From Chitinophagaceae bacterium (lineage in GTDB: Bacteria; Bacteroidota; Bacteroidia; Chitinophagales; Chitinophagaceae): DNA of 64,000 nucleotides. The notes under the pieces are model-generated. The model was not told the DNA's origin, made no database searches, and saw only the letters and a list, made by a program, of their open reading frames with translations. Within the stretch, counting starts at the first letter, position 1; every line of letters starts with the position of its first letter. The position numbers and the translations under genes are program-made. The stretch spans positions 1,364,001-1,428,000 of the forward strand of contig JADJVB010000010.1 of NCBI GenBank assembly GCA_016710745.1, written 5' to 3'. This document shows positions 25,588 through 34,930 of this stretch, piece after piece.

Positions 25588-26583
25588 ATGAATGATACCC
25601 GTTTCGAAAAATTATTTCATGATTTTGCGCTATTAAAAGTGGCCGTGATCGGCGATGTGATGCTGGATACCTACTGGTGGGGACATGTTGACCGTATCTC
25701 ACCCGAAGCACCCGTTCCTGTGGTAGCTGTAACCAGGCGGGAACTGCGTGTTGGCGGTGCCGGTAATGTGGCTTTGAACGTTGCTTCCTTAGGTGCCAAT
25801 GTTAGTATGATCAGCGTTTTGGGTAAAGATGATGATGGCCACCAGTTAACCGAATTGTTGCAAAAAAATAAGATTGATACCGGTTACCTGGTGCACAGTG
25901 AACACCGGATCACCACCAATAAAATACGCATCATCAGCCGTAACCAGCATATGATGCGGCTTGATGCCGAAGTTGTGAATGATCTTTTGCCTGAAGATGA
26001 GGAGCGATTGATGTTCGCATTTGAAAACTATATCGCAGCCGAGTCGCCCGATGTGGTCATCATGGAAGATTACAACAAAGGCGTGCTTACCGAACAGGTG
26101 ATCAGGAGAATCATCAGTTTATGCAAAAAGCATAATATATTGTCGGCGGTTGACCCCAAGCGGAAAAATTTCTTTGCGTATAACGGCGTTGATATCTTTA
26201 AACCGAATCTTAAAGAAGTAAAGGAAGGCCTGAATATTATGCGTGACGATGCCAGCCTCAGTTTTTTAAAAGATATGCATATTCTGTTACACGAAAAACT
26301 CAATCACCGTGTTTCCTTAATTACCCTGTCGGAGAAAGGTATATTTTATCAATTTGAAAAGGATGCGGCGGTTATTCCAACCCATATCCGCAGTGTTGCC
26401 GATGTAAGCGGGGCGGGAGACACCGTTATTGCCGTAGCCGCCCTGGTTTTTGCGGCAACAAAAAATGTAAAGCTGATGGCCGATATGGCCAATATTGCCG
26501 GTGGGTTGGTTTGCGAAGAAGTTGGCACGGTTGCCATTGATAAAGATAAATTGCTGATCGAATGCAATCAGCTTTTAAGTTGA
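25588..26583 (+). CDS. rfaE1: D-glycero-beta-D-manno-heptose-7-phosphate kinase (stand-alone kinase domain)
   Basis: 331 residues of the PfkB fold: VAVIGDVMLDTYWWGHVDRISPEAPVPVV at the N-terminus, RVGGAGNVALNVASLGA, and the catalytic DVSGAGDTVIAVAALVFA near the C-terminus with the Asp base. It phosphorylates heptose-7-P at C1 in ADP-heptose synthesis for lipopolysaccharide. E. coli HldE carries a fused nucleotidyltransferase; here only the kinase is present. Its last 16 bp overlap the convergent DUF6498 gene. Confidence 0.9.
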   Translation: MNDTRFEKLFHDFALLKVAVIGDVMLDTYWWGHVDRISPEAPVPVVAVTRRELRVGGAGNVALNVASLGANVSMISVLGKDDDGHQLTELLQKNKIDTGYLVHSEHRITTNKIRIISRNQHMMRLDAEVVNDLLPEDEERLMFAFENYIAAESPDVVIMEDYNKGVLTEQVIRRIISLCKKHNILSAVDPKRKNFFAYNGVDIFKPNLKEVKEGLNIMRDDASLSFLKDMHILLHEKLNHRVSLITLSEKGIFYQFEKDAAVIPTHIRSVADVSGAGDTVIAVAALVFAATKNVKLMADMANIAGGLVCEEVGTVAIDKDKLLIECNQLLS

Positions 26584-27272
26584 TCCGTATTTGTTTTCTC
26601 CAACATATTCATTTTCTCTTTTTCCTTTAGCTCTGCTTTGTTCAGAAAGTCATCAAAGTTTATAAACAGATCAAATCCGAGTTTTACAAAAACCAGGATC
26701 ATTATAAAAATGGTATTAAGGCCCATGGCTATAAAAACGGCGCCTGCAATTACCACAAACTGCTGAATAAATATCCGGCCATAGGGTTGAAACATTAATT
26801 TACCCATTGATATCGTTTTGTATTCTCCCGACAGAAAGAAATCATAAAAAGTTTGCAGTGTATAATAAACAATAAATATCAATAAAACCAGCTGACCATC
26901 GCTGCCCAGGGCTCTGGGAATATCACGGTATGAACTGAAAAATGACTTGTTCTCCAGTATACCACTCACACTAAAAAAGATCTGTGTTTGAATAAAGACA
27001 AAAAATCCATAATGAACCGTAAAAAAAATGATAAAAAACAAACCACTCACCTTCGTAATTGTTCCTTCCGAATTCCAAACGTCTTTGGGTTTAACAAACA
27101 GGGTAACGCAAGCCATTTTTACAATATTGAATACTCCGATGATTACCGTCTCCAGGCAAAAAACCAGGAATATCTGGGCCGCATTCCAGCCTTCGAACCA
27201 AACACCGTAAACAGGTATCAGATTGACGATGATTAGAAAATAATCACTAATTGTCAGTTTTCTTAGTTTCAT
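26568..27272 (-). CDS. DUF6498-like integral membrane protein
   Basis: 234 residues with about six hydrophobic spans. The segment LIPVYGVWFEGWNAAQIFLVFCLETVIIGVFNIVKM matches the hallmark of DUF6498 proteins (YGVW..GW....FLLYWLENVVIG). Function unknown. It converges with rfaE1 and overlaps its end by 16 bp. Confidence 0.68.
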   Translation of the reverse strand: MKLRKLTISDYFLIIVNLIPVYGVWFEGWNAAQIFLVFCLETVIIGVFNIVKMACVTLFVKPKDVWNSEGTITKVSGLFFIIFFTVHYGFFVFIQTQIFFSVSGILENKSFFSSYRDIPRALGSDGQLVLLIFIVYYTLQTFYDFFLSGEYKTISMGKLMFQPYGRIFIQQFVVIAGAVFIAMGLNTIFIMILVFVKLGFDLFINFDDFLNKAELKEKEKMNMLEKTNTDQLKS

Positions 27273-27308
27273 TTTAAAATTCTATCAGGTTTATGCAGGG
27301 AAATTAGA

Positions 27309-27316
27309 TATTTTTG
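27309..27316 (+). promoter_or_regulatory. Promoter -7 element (TATTTTTG) of the isoaspartyl peptidase gene
   Basis: TAnnTTTG match 28 bp before the ATG at 27344; no clear -33 box. Confidence 0.45.
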
Positions 27317-27343
27317 AGCAAATATAAATACCCACTACTACGT

Positions 27344-28294
27344 ATGCAACAATTTTCATTGGCCATTCACGGCGGTGCCGGCACCATTTTAAAAGAAGAT
27401 ATGACTGCCGACCTGGAATCGGCTTATTTTAAAGGCCTCGAAGATGCATTGGCAGCGGGATTTGCCGTACTGGAAGAAGGAGGCTCGGCAGTAAATGCCG
27501 TAAAGGCATCCATTGTAGTGTTAGAAGATAACCTGTTGTTTAATGCAGGCAGGGGTTCGGTATTTACTAAAAAAGGTGTACAGGAAATGGACGCTGCCAT
27601 CATGGATGGAAAAGATCTGGCGGCCGGTTCGGTTGCCGGTATCAGAAATGTGCGCAACCCGATTGAACTGGCTACCGAAGTCATGCTGAACAGCAACCAT
27701 GTTTTTTTAAGCGGAAAGGGAGCCAATGATTTTGCCATTAAGCAGGGAATTAAACTGGAACCCGATGAATATTTTTTCTCTCAGTTCCGGTACGACCAAT
27801 GGAAGGAGATAAGGGATAGTGATAATTATTCTTTAGATCATACCCATAAAGGCGTTGAGGAATTAATGAAGGATAAGAAGTTTGGAACAGTGGGTGCTGT
27901 AGCCTGCGATCTTAATGGTAATATTGCCGGAGCTACCAGTACCGGAGGTATGACCAACAAAAAATATGGCCGCATTGGAGATAGCCCCCTGATCGGTGCC
28001 GGTACCTACGCCAATAATAAAACCTGTGCCATCAGTTGTACCGGTCATGGTGAGCCATTTATTCGTGCGGTGGCTGCCTATGATGTAAGTTGTTTGATGG
28101 AGTATAAAGGCATGAGTTTGGCCGAGGCCATGAACGAAGTAGTAAACGTAAAATTGGTAAAGATGGATGGGGAAGGTGGCATGATAGGGGTTGATGCCCG
28201 GGGTAATGCGGCGATGATCTTCAACAGTGCGGGCATGTACCGCGGCACGCGAAACAGCAGGGGCGAAAGCAGCATTGGAATATATAAGGAGTAA
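27344..28294 (+). CDS. Isoaspartyl peptidase / plant-type L-asparaginase (Ntn hydrolase)
   Basis: About 316 residues. The N-terminus QFSLAIHGGAGTI, the middle LLFNAGRGSVFTKKGVQEMDAAIMDG and the self-cleavage site GTVGAVACD (Thr becomes the N-terminal nucleophile) followed by GNIAGATSTGGMTNKKYGRIGDSPLIGAGTYAN are diagnostic. It removes isoaspartyl residues from peptides and hydrolyses asparagine. I preferred the ATG at 27344 because the promoter element at 27309 overlaps the more upstream start at 27314. Confidence 0.92.
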   Translation: MQQFSLAIHGGAGTILKEDMTADLESAYFKGLEDALAAGFAVLEEGGSAVNAVKASIVVLEDNLLFNAGRGSVFTKKGVQEMDAAIMDGKDLAAGSVAGIRNVRNPIELATEVMLNSNHVFLSGKGANDFAIKQGIKLEPDEYFFSQFRYDQWKEIRDSDNYSLDHTHKGVEELMKDKKFGTVGAVACDLNGNIAGATSTGGMTNKKYGRIGDSPLIGAGTYANNKTCAISCTGHGEPFIRAVAAYDVSCLMEYKGMSLAEAMNEVVNVKLVKMDGEGGMIGVDARGNAAMIFNSAGMYRGTRNSRGESSIGIYKE

Positions 28295-28365
28295 ACAGGT
28301 GTCGGGCCATTACAAATACCGGTAAATTATCTTGAATCATTATGATGGCCAGACACATAAAATTA

Positions 28366-28517
28366 AACCGCCTGGTCACTACTAATATTTTCTTTTTCGA
28401 ACCGGTATATAGTGGCTGATGTTTTGAAATAGTCTTGATCTAAAAAAAACAGATAACCGTCTGGCCACTGTTACTATTTTTCTTTTTTGTAGCAGTATAG
28501 GTAGTGGCCTGACGGTT
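28366..28517. repeat. Two related long-hairpin elements upstream of ispD
   Basis: The second element is clean: AACCGTCTGGCCACT (28455-28469) pairs with AGTGGCCTGACGGTT (28503-28517) with one mismatch, around a 33-bp T/A-rich loop. The first is a decayed relative: AACCGCCTGGTCACT (28366-28380) with AGTGGCTGA (28411-28419). The second ends 11 bp before the ispD ATG. Confidence 0.7.
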
Positions 28518-28528
28518 GGACAAACACC

Positions 28529-29197
28529 ATGAAAAAAATTGCCGTAATAGTTGCAGGAGGAACGGGAAGCCGTATGAATAACGCGATCCCCAAACAATTT
28601 TTATTGCTAAAAGGGAAGCCGGTTTTGTATTACACGCTCAATAGCTTTTTACATGCTTATGATGATCTGCAGGTTATTTTAGTTTTACCCGAGGAACATG
28701 TTGCTGCCGGACAGGAGATCATTGATGCTTTTTTTGATTACAACCGGATACAGATTACCGTGGGCGGGCCAACCCGGTTTCACTCAGTGCAAAACGGCCT
28801 GAAATTGATCAACGACGAAAGCATCATTTTTGTGCACGATGCCGTACGATGCCTGGTGAGCATCGATTTAATACAGCGTTGTTATGATACGGCTGTTGAA
28901 CTTGGCTCGGCCATTCCTGTTATCGACAGCCGGGATAGTATTCGCCAGGTTTCTGAACTCGGTAACGAGGCATTGGAAAGAAGCAGCATCAAACAGGTAC
29001 AAACACCGCAAACCTTTCACAGCAAAATATTGTTACCGGCTTACCAGATCGACCACAAAGAAAAATTTACTGATGAAGCAACGGTTATAGAAGCATTTGG
29101 TTTGCATGTGTCATTGGTACCGGGAGAGGAGAATAATTTTAAGATCACCAGGCCAATTGACCTGGTAATAGCCGAACACCTCCTTTCAATGAATTGA
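28529..29197 (+). CDS. ispD: 2-C-methyl-D-erythritol 4-phosphate cytidylyltransferase
   Basis: 222 residues. N-terminal nucleotide-binding loop KKIAVIVAGGTGSRMNNAIPKQFLLLKGKPVL, the VHDAVRCLV motif, and the conserved QTPQTF and TDEATVIEAFG, ending EENNFKITRPIDLVIAE. It joins MEP to CTP in the non-mevalonate isoprenoid pathway. A strong hairpin lies just upstream. The stop overlaps the next gene's ATG (TGATG). Confidence 0.95.
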   Translation: MKKIAVIVAGGTGSRMNNAIPKQFLLLKGKPVLYYTLNSFLHAYDDLQVILVLPEEHVAAGQEIIDAFFDYNRIQITVGGPTRFHSVQNGLKLINDESIIFVHDAVRCLVSIDLIQRCYDTAVELGSAIPVIDSRDSIRQVSELGNEALERSSIKQVQTPQTFHSKILLPAYQIDHKEKFTDEATVIEAFGLHVSLVPGEENNFKITRPIDLVIAEHLLSMN

Positions 29198-30075
29198 TGA
29201 ATTACTCGATTAAAATAGCTGATATTAACGACCCTGAAATAGATTTTGCTATCCGCAAATTAATTCGTCTGGCATATGATGCTGTTGAACTCTTGCCGGA
29301 AAAATTCCTGGCTTCCAACATACAAAGCCATGCTTCAAAACCCAGCATTTTTCTGGTAGCTGAGGAGAATAACGAGATCATCGGTTGCAATGCGTTTATA
29401 GCCAATGATTTTAAATTGAATGGAAAAGAATATGTTGGATACCAAAGCTGTTGGACGGTAACCGATCCCCGGCATCAGGGAAGGGGTATTTTTTCGGGAC
29501 TGATTAATGAAGCAAAAAAAATATTGGAGTCAGCCGGTGCATCCTTTATATACGGAATTGCCAATAACAGATCAAATCCTATTATTACAAAAAGACTTGG
29601 TTTTATCGAAACGCCTGCACGGGTTTTGCGAATTCCAAATATTCCTTTTGTGAGGCATTTATATTTTGCAGATACATGTTTTCGACATGATCGTGATGCC
29701 TGTGTTATTAATGAAAAACAGGTGATGGAACATAAACTAAGGCAGTATCCATTAACTGTTGTAACCATTAAGGTCAATGAAAGCTGGCTCTGGGGTAAAT
29801 TGATACGTAAAAAAAAGTATGGAATATACTGGCCGGTTTTTTTTGTAGGGGGTGTTCAGCTGGCAGATGAAAAGGACTTAAAAATATTGGTTACAAAAAT
29901 ATTTGACCTGCATAAAGTTTCCTTTGTGCAGTTTTTTAGTTGTAAAACAAATACGTTTAACGTACTGATGCGTGGATGGAAAAAGCCCAATATGAATGGC
30001 TTTATTTTCTTTAATTTAAGCATGCCTGAATGTAAACATTTCAATTGTATGCTCGGGGCAATTGATATTTTTTGA
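29197..30075 (+). CDS. GNAT-family N-acetyltransferase
   Basis: About 292 residues. The acetyl-CoA site is visible as TVTDPRHQGRGIFSGLINEAKKIL (R/Q-x-x-G-R/G-type loop) and the fold continues through GASFIYGIANNRSNPIITKRLGF. The C-terminal half (residues ~150-292) matches nothing I recognise. Between ispD and a polysaccharide deacetylase, a role in modifying a surface sugar or peptide is possible but unproven. Start taken at the ATG overlapping the ispD stop. Confidence 0.8.
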   Translation: MNYSIKIADINDPEIDFAIRKLIRLAYDAVELLPEKFLASNIQSHASKPSIFLVAEENNEIIGCNAFIANDFKLNGKEYVGYQSCWTVTDPRHQGRGIFSGLINEAKKILESAGASFIYGIANNRSNPIITKRLGFIETPARVLRIPNIPFVRHLYFADTCFRHDRDACVINEKQVMEHKLRQYPLTVVTIKVNESWLWGKLIRKKKYGIYWPVFFVGGVQLADEKDLKILVTKIFDLHKVSFVQFFSCKTNTFNVLMRGWKKPNMNGFIFFNLSMPECKHFNCMLGAIDIF

Positions 30076-30090
30076 TATTATTAAATAGTG

Positions 30091-31026
30091 ATGAAAATGG
30101 CAAAGAGTATCGTGCTCATTATTCATGAAGTGGAAAACGGGCAAATGTTTGAAAAGATCCTTGTTGCGTTGAAAGCCCGGTACACCCTGGTTTCAATTTC
30201 TGAATTGGAGGATTTGTTGCTCCATAACAGGGAGTTTGAAAATGTTTGCCACATTAGTTTTGATGACGGGCATAGATCCTTTTATACCAAGGTTTTTCCC
30301 ATGTTAAGAAAACATCAGGTACCTGTTTCCTTATTTGTTTCTCCGCTTGTAATCAGTTCTGGCAGCAATTATTGGTTTCAGGAAATTGAAGGATATAATG
30401 AACATGTACTTAAAAGCTTATTGAGCCGCCATTTGAATATTACGATCGGCGCAATCAGTAAATTTTCAATTTCGGCTATTTTCAAATGTTTACCGGCAGG
30501 TACCATTAGTGAAATAATTGAACAGTACCGGCAACAAACAGGATGTGGCCCAAAGGCGGCGCAAAATATAAACACAGATCAGTTGAAAGAAATGGAAACA
30601 TCTGGTTTGGTAGCAATAGGGGCGCACACGATCAATCATCCCGTTTTAAAAAGTCAAGATGATAACAGCTCCCGGTATGAAATTACAGAGTCAATTAAAC
30701 AGCTTGAATCAATTTTGGGTCATCGGGTGAAATATTTTGCATACCCCAATGGAAGGCCCGGCCTTGACTTTGGCGAAAGGGAGATAAACTGTCTTTTGGA
30801 GAATGATATTACCCTTGCTTTTTCAACAGCGTTGGGTCACCTGTCTGATAAGATCAGTCCCTTATGTATCCCCCGGATGGGATTTGCCCGAATGGGATTA
30901 TCTCCATTTAATCCGTTCATCTATTTCAGATTAAATGCCGGAAAAAAATGGATAAATATAAAGGCGTTTGGTAAGTCTTCTGAAGAAAAAGTACGCCGGA
31001 AAGTCAAAAGTGCTTTAGGCATTTGA
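30091..31026 (+). CDS. Polysaccharide deacetylase (NodB-like) family protein
   Basis: About 311 residues. The NodB motif HISFDDGHRSFYTKVFPMLRKHQVPVSLFVSP has the two Asp of the metal site, and VAIGAHTINHPVLKSQ supplies the H-x3-H motif. A later FAYPNGRPGLDFGEREI is also family-typical. It is likely a secreted or envelope enzyme removing N-acetyl groups from a polysaccharide, though no signal peptide is seen. It belongs to the ispD-GNAT-deacetylase group. A GTG at 30088 is also possible. Confidence 0.85.
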   Translation: MKMAKSIVLIIHEVENGQMFEKILVALKARYTLVSISELEDLLLHNREFENVCHISFDDGHRSFYTKVFPMLRKHQVPVSLFVSPLVISSGSNYWFQEIEGYNEHVLKSLLSRHLNITIGAISKFSISAIFKCLPAGTISEIIEQYRQQTGCGPKAAQNINTDQLKEMETSGLVAIGAHTINHPVLKSQDDNSSRYEITESIKQLESILGHRVKYFAYPNGRPGLDFGEREINCLLENDITLAFSTALGHLSDKISPLCIPRMGFARMGLSPFNPFIYFRLNAGKKWINIKAFGKSSEEKVRRKVKSALGI

Positions 31027-31956
31027 TCAGTTCTTAAACCACTTTGCAAGGGCTGGCAGTTTATTTAATTTGATGGCGCTGTATTTTTCTTCTGTTGCGC
31101 CAAAACTGCTGTAGAAAAATGCCAGGCTGTTGATATCACTGCCCTCAAAATCCAGCAATAAATCCTCACCTGAATGATCTTTGATAAAAGCGTTGATCAG
31201 TGCATGCGAAGCACCCAGTGTTTTTCCATTGGGGTGGTTACCCACCAGGATATAATAAGCGCGGTTATGCGAAAAGAAAAAAACAGCCGAAGCCATTAAC
31301 TCTTTTTCTTTTGTGTACACAGCATAGGTTATTGCTTTTTTTTCTTTATAGAGTAGCCCGTACAGTTTTTTAAACCGTACAAAGTCATCATCAGCCGGAG
31401 AGAATTTACCAACTTGTTCTTTGGCTAATTTCACCACTTCAGTTATAGAAACATTCTTTTGAACGCTTAGCCCGAGTTGTTCACTTTTTTTAATATTTCG
31501 CCTTATATTTTCCCGGTATGCTTTATACAGAACTTCATAAATGTAGGTCAGGTTTAAAACGTAATTCATTCTTTCATATAAATTAAAACCGGGCAGAGTA
31601 AAAAAATTGCCGGCGTTAAAATAGATATCCCAGTATTTGAATTTTGGTGGAACAGCCTGAAGAAATGCTGTTAAGATCCCTTCGGTAAGTGATCTTCCAA
31701 AAACCCCGAGGCAGGCGGTAAACGGCGGCTGGTACAAATAGTATACGCCGTATTTCCTGTTCCAGGTAAGGGGCATTACGGCCTCATAGTCATCCCCCGA
31801 ATCGGGCCCTGCGGGCAGCACAAGCGCATCCCAGTTCTTCGCCATGGTATCTAAATAGATTGAATAGGCGTAGATCAGGCCATTGGGCGCATTGTTGATA
31901 CAGGTATCCCATTTTTGTTTATCGATCTCCTGATATGTGAGGTAACGTATGGACAC
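31027..31956 (-). CDS. FemAB/GNAT-like acyltransferase
   Basis: About 309 residues. The body has GNAT/FemAB features: LDTMAKNWDALVLP, NIRRNIKKSEQLGLSVQ (basic strand before the acyl-CoA or tRNA fold) and AYYILVGNHPNGKTLGASHALINAFIKD. Proteins of this type often add amino-acyl or acyl groups to peptidoglycan or surface glycans; the substrate is unknown. A GTG at 31956 directly behind the M1 peptidase stop avoids the 25-bp overlap that an ATG at 31983 would create. Confidence 0.68.
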   Translation of the reverse strand: MSIRYLTYQEIDKQKWDTCINNAPNGLIYAYSIYLDTMAKNWDALVLPAGPDSGDDYEAVMPLTWNRKYGVYYLYQPPFTACLGVFGRSLTEGILTAFLQAVPPKFKYWDIYFNAGNFFTLPGFNLYERMNYVLNLTYIYEVLYKAYRENIRRNIKKSEQLGLSVQKNVSITEVVKLAKEQVGKFSPADDDFVRFKKLYGLLYKEKKAITYAVYTKEKELMASAVFFFSHNRAYYILVGNHPNGKTLGASHALINAFIKDHSGEDLLLDFEGSDINSLAFFYSSFGATEEKYSAIKLNKLPALAKWFKN

Positions 31957-31958
31957 AG

Positions 31959-34817
31959 TTAAAACGGAATTTGTGGCACCCATTTTTTCAGGTTGATATG
32001 TTGCAGGTCGATACTGAATGCAATATTTTTCAAAAAGCGTTTGTCGGGAATCGTCGACTTAAAGTAATCTTTGTATTCTTTGCTGTACAAAATCGGGAAG
32101 TAGATATTGACCACGTTTTTGAATAGCGACAACTGCAGTCCGGCATCATAAATGAACCGGCCGGTGGTGGCATTTTTTTGCCAGGCTTCGGCATAGGTAC
32201 CAATATCAAAAAATACTTTTACAGGAAGTTTTACCGGCAACAACGCCAACGGATTAATGGCGTTCGGAATAGTGCTCGAAAAATTAAGGGCTGCCAGCCA
32301 GTCATCTGTTTTTCCGATCTTATTACTTAAATAGTCGGTACGTACTTTAAAACCACCATCCCGGATCATGATCTGCTGGTTCGAAAATCCCTCAAACTCA
32401 TTGCGGCCAACAAAATAATTGCTGTAGGTATAGTCTTCGTCGCCTTTTGGTCCGCTCATATTTAAATGATACCGGTCGGTTTCAAATTGTTTAAGAAAAG
32501 TTTTATCGCCGAGGTAGAAGAATTTACCGGCAAATATCCGTACGTCCATACCGCCGGTTTTGGCGTAGTTAAAATAGTAGTTGCCGGTAAATGCCAGCCG
32601 CGCAAAACCTTCGCCCTGTTCCATTTGTAAAATGCCTTTGTATGGATACAAAACCCGGTTGTTTTCAATAACCAACTGCAGTTGGTTTACATACCGCGAT
32701 GTTGTTGGATAGCTGATCACATCTACATTATTTACCGTGTCCCGGGTAAAGTTTAAACCGGTTTCATTGATAAAAAATGTTTTCCACTGAATAAACCTGT
32801 TAAAACTGCTTCGTGGATTTTTATTGGCAAATACGAACTTAATAGATGGTACGATTTTAGAGAATCGTTGGGCATTGGCCGTATTGGTTGAATCTACAAA
32901 ATTATCGCCGGTGAATGTGGCGCCGGCAAGGGCGAATTCCAGTTTTTGTCCGTTGTTGCCGGGATACAGCGTATAGCTTACCCTGCCCAAACCATTTATA
33001 TGTTTGCTCTTTGTGCCGTACAGGGGAGCCACCAGGTATTGAAACGGGTTTTGTGGCAGCGTGTAATTATGCACCAGCACACCCAGCATCAGTTTATCAT
33101 AAAAATTATAACCAATAGCCGGTGAAGCAAAAATATAGTGGTGTTTATCGGTTTCTTTCAGACTGAAAAATGAGGCGAAACGAATGTCTTTTTTCACGGT
33201 TGATGGTTTCAGATCTCCTTTTTTATTCAGCAAGGTAAATGTGGCATCCAGGTTTCTGCCACCGATTTCCTCAACAAGTTTTTTAAAATCATCGGGGTAG
33301 GGATGTTTAAATTGCCAGCGTAGGTAATAAGCCTGCATGCAGCTATCGAACAATAGTTTGCCGAGTTCATCTTCCAGCAGCTTCATCCAATCGCCTGTTT
33401 TAACATAGGCGATCATATTGTAGTTGTAAATATTAAATTTTTCCGAAGGGGTTTCGATGGGCTGATCTTTTTTTATTCGGGTTACCGCATGTAGTAAAGT
33501 ATGTTGCAAATCGTCGGGAAGCCGCTTGTTTATAAAAGCCGATTTGGTTTGTATGAGATCGAGGTTGGTGTTCCCAAATTGTTGCATCGCGTACCGGTTA
33601 TCATAAAAGGTATTCATGCCTTCATCCATCCAGGGATGCGCCCGTTCGTTGGTACCCAAAATCGCCTGGAACCAGTTATGTCCCACTTCATGATTGATCA
33701 CGAAATCGAGTGATTTTTCCGAGCCACCGTCATCTAATAGCGTGATGGTTGGATATTCCATGCCGCCGCCATTACCGCCGTCAACAACCGTAACTACATT
33801 GAACGGGTATTCGCCCAGCCAGCTGCTTTTGGTTAATACCGCCCGTTTGATCATAGCCAGACTGTTTTGCCAGGTTGCATTATTTTCGCGGTAATAAAAA
33901 ACAGCTGTATTGATGATCCTGCCGGACGGCAATAACAACGTGTCGGTTTTATAGGAATAGTTTTTATCGGCAAACCAGGCAAAATCGTGCACCTTATTCT
34001 GCCTGAACTGCAATGTTTTTGTTTTTTGCAGAGCAGGCGTTTGTTCAACAACCACAGCCTTTTTTTGAGACGGGTTTTTTAGAATGCCCGGTTTGTCAGC
34101 CGGTTTGACTTCCTTTGCGATCGGTTTCTTGTTTTTAAGCCATTCCTTTTCTTTTTCGTTCTGTATTTCGCCGGTGGCAGCTACCATATAATTTTCGGGT
34201 ACGGTTACCTGTACTTCATAATTGCCAAACTCGGCATAAAATTCTCCCTGGTCTAAATAGGGCATGGGGTGCCAGCCTTTACGATCGTATACCGCAGGTT
34301 TTGGATACCATTGGGTGATATGAAAAGCCTGGTCATTATATCCGCCGCGGGAAAACGCAAAAGGCAGCTTCACATGAAAGGGCGTTTGTATTTTTACCGT
34401 TGATTTGGGCGCCAGGGGCTCCGGCAAAAGCAGTTTGATGATCTCCTGGTGTTGTGGATGATCTTCGGTGTTGCCCGATTTACCGTTTACTGTAAATGCG
34501 AGCCGGTTTATATAACCCCGTTTATCGGCGTTGCTGAAATAAAATTGCGTGCTGCCGTTTTCCAAACTTTGATCCGTAAAAGCTGTTTTATCATTTTTAT
34601 AGGCATTGGGCCAAAGGTGAAACCAAATGAAATGCAGGGTATCGGGCGAGTTATTGGTATAGTCCATCTTCACAAATCCATCCAGCGTTTTATCAACATC
34701 ATTTAGTGTAACATCTATTTTATAATTGACATGTTGTTGCCAGTAGGGTGCCGGTTGACAGTTGGCAGTTGGCAATTGGCAGTAAAAAAGGATAATTAAT
34801 AAAAGGAATCTTTTCAA
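31959..34817 (-). CDS. M1-family metallopeptidase (aminopeptidase-like), secreted
   Basis: 952 residues with a signal peptide (MKRFLLLIILFYCQLPTANC). The catalytic zinc site reads VINHEVGHNWFQAILGTNERAHPWMDEGMNTF (HExxH with the distant Glu of the WMDEG segment). GGGMEYPTI replaces the GAMEN substrate loop. The last ~400 residues are strand-rich with aromatic ends (YFLGDKTFL, YHLNMSG, FVGRNEFEGF), suggesting an outer-membrane barrel or surface domain; this is inference. The signal-peptide codons come from the intergenic low-complexity repeat TTGGCAGTTGGCAATTGGCA. Confidence 0.87.
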   Translation of the reverse strand: MKRFLLLIILFYCQLPTANCQPAPYWQQHVNYKIDVTLNDVDKTLDGFVKMDYTNNSPDTLHFIWFHLWPNAYKNDKTAFTDQSLENGSTQFYFSNADKRGYINRLAFTVNGKSGNTEDHPQHQEIIKLLLPEPLAPKSTVKIQTPFHVKLPFAFSRGGYNDQAFHITQWYPKPAVYDRKGWHPMPYLDQGEFYAEFGNYEVQVTVPENYMVAATGEIQNEKEKEWLKNKKPIAKEVKPADKPGILKNPSQKKAVVVEQTPALQKTKTLQFRQNKVHDFAWFADKNYSYKTDTLLLPSGRIINTAVFYYRENNATWQNSLAMIKRAVLTKSSWLGEYPFNVVTVVDGGNGGGMEYPTITLLDDGGSEKSLDFVINHEVGHNWFQAILGTNERAHPWMDEGMNTFYDNRYAMQQFGNTNLDLIQTKSAFINKRLPDDLQHTLLHAVTRIKKDQPIETPSEKFNIYNYNMIAYVKTGDWMKLLEDELGKLLFDSCMQAYYLRWQFKHPYPDDFKKLVEEIGGRNLDATFTLLNKKGDLKPSTVKKDIRFASFFSLKETDKHHYIFASPAIGYNFYDKLMLGVLVHNYTLPQNPFQYLVAPLYGTKSKHINGLGRVSYTLYPGNNGQKLEFALAGATFTGDNFVDSTNTANAQRFSKIVPSIKFVFANKNPRSSFNRFIQWKTFFINETGLNFTRDTVNNVDVISYPTTSRYVNQLQLVIENNRVLYPYKGILQMEQGEGFARLAFTGNYYFNYAKTGGMDVRIFAGKFFYLGDKTFLKQFETDRYHLNMSGPKGDEDYTYSNYFVGRNEFEGFSNQQIMIRDGGFKVRTDYLSNKIGKTDDWLAALNFSSTIPNAINPLALLPVKLPVKVFFDIGTYAEAWQKNATTGRFIYDAGLQLSLFKNVVNIYFPILYSKEYKDYFKSTIPDKRFLKNIAFSIDLQHINLKKWVPQIPF

Positions 34818-34833
34818 GACGAATTAATTTACA

Positions 34834-34841
34834 CAAAAATA
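34834..34841 (-). promoter_or_regulatory. Promoter -7 element of the M1 peptidase gene (minus strand)
   Basis: Reverse strand TATTTTTG, 17 bp before the ATG, giving a very short leader. Confidence 0.4.
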
Positions 34842-34867
34842 AACAAAACGAACAACACGGAATTTCA

Positions 34868-34922
34868 TAGATACTGGATGCTGGATACTGGATGCTGGAT
34901 ACTCGAAACTAACAGCTAACCT
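34868..34922. repeat. Tandem GGATACTGGATGCT intergenic repeat
   Basis: GATACTGGATGCTGGATACT is repeated about twice, then decays into AACTAACAGCTAACC. It lies between the M1 peptidase and the sugar transferase genes. Confidence 0.65.
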
Positions 34923-34930
34923 CCAACGCC

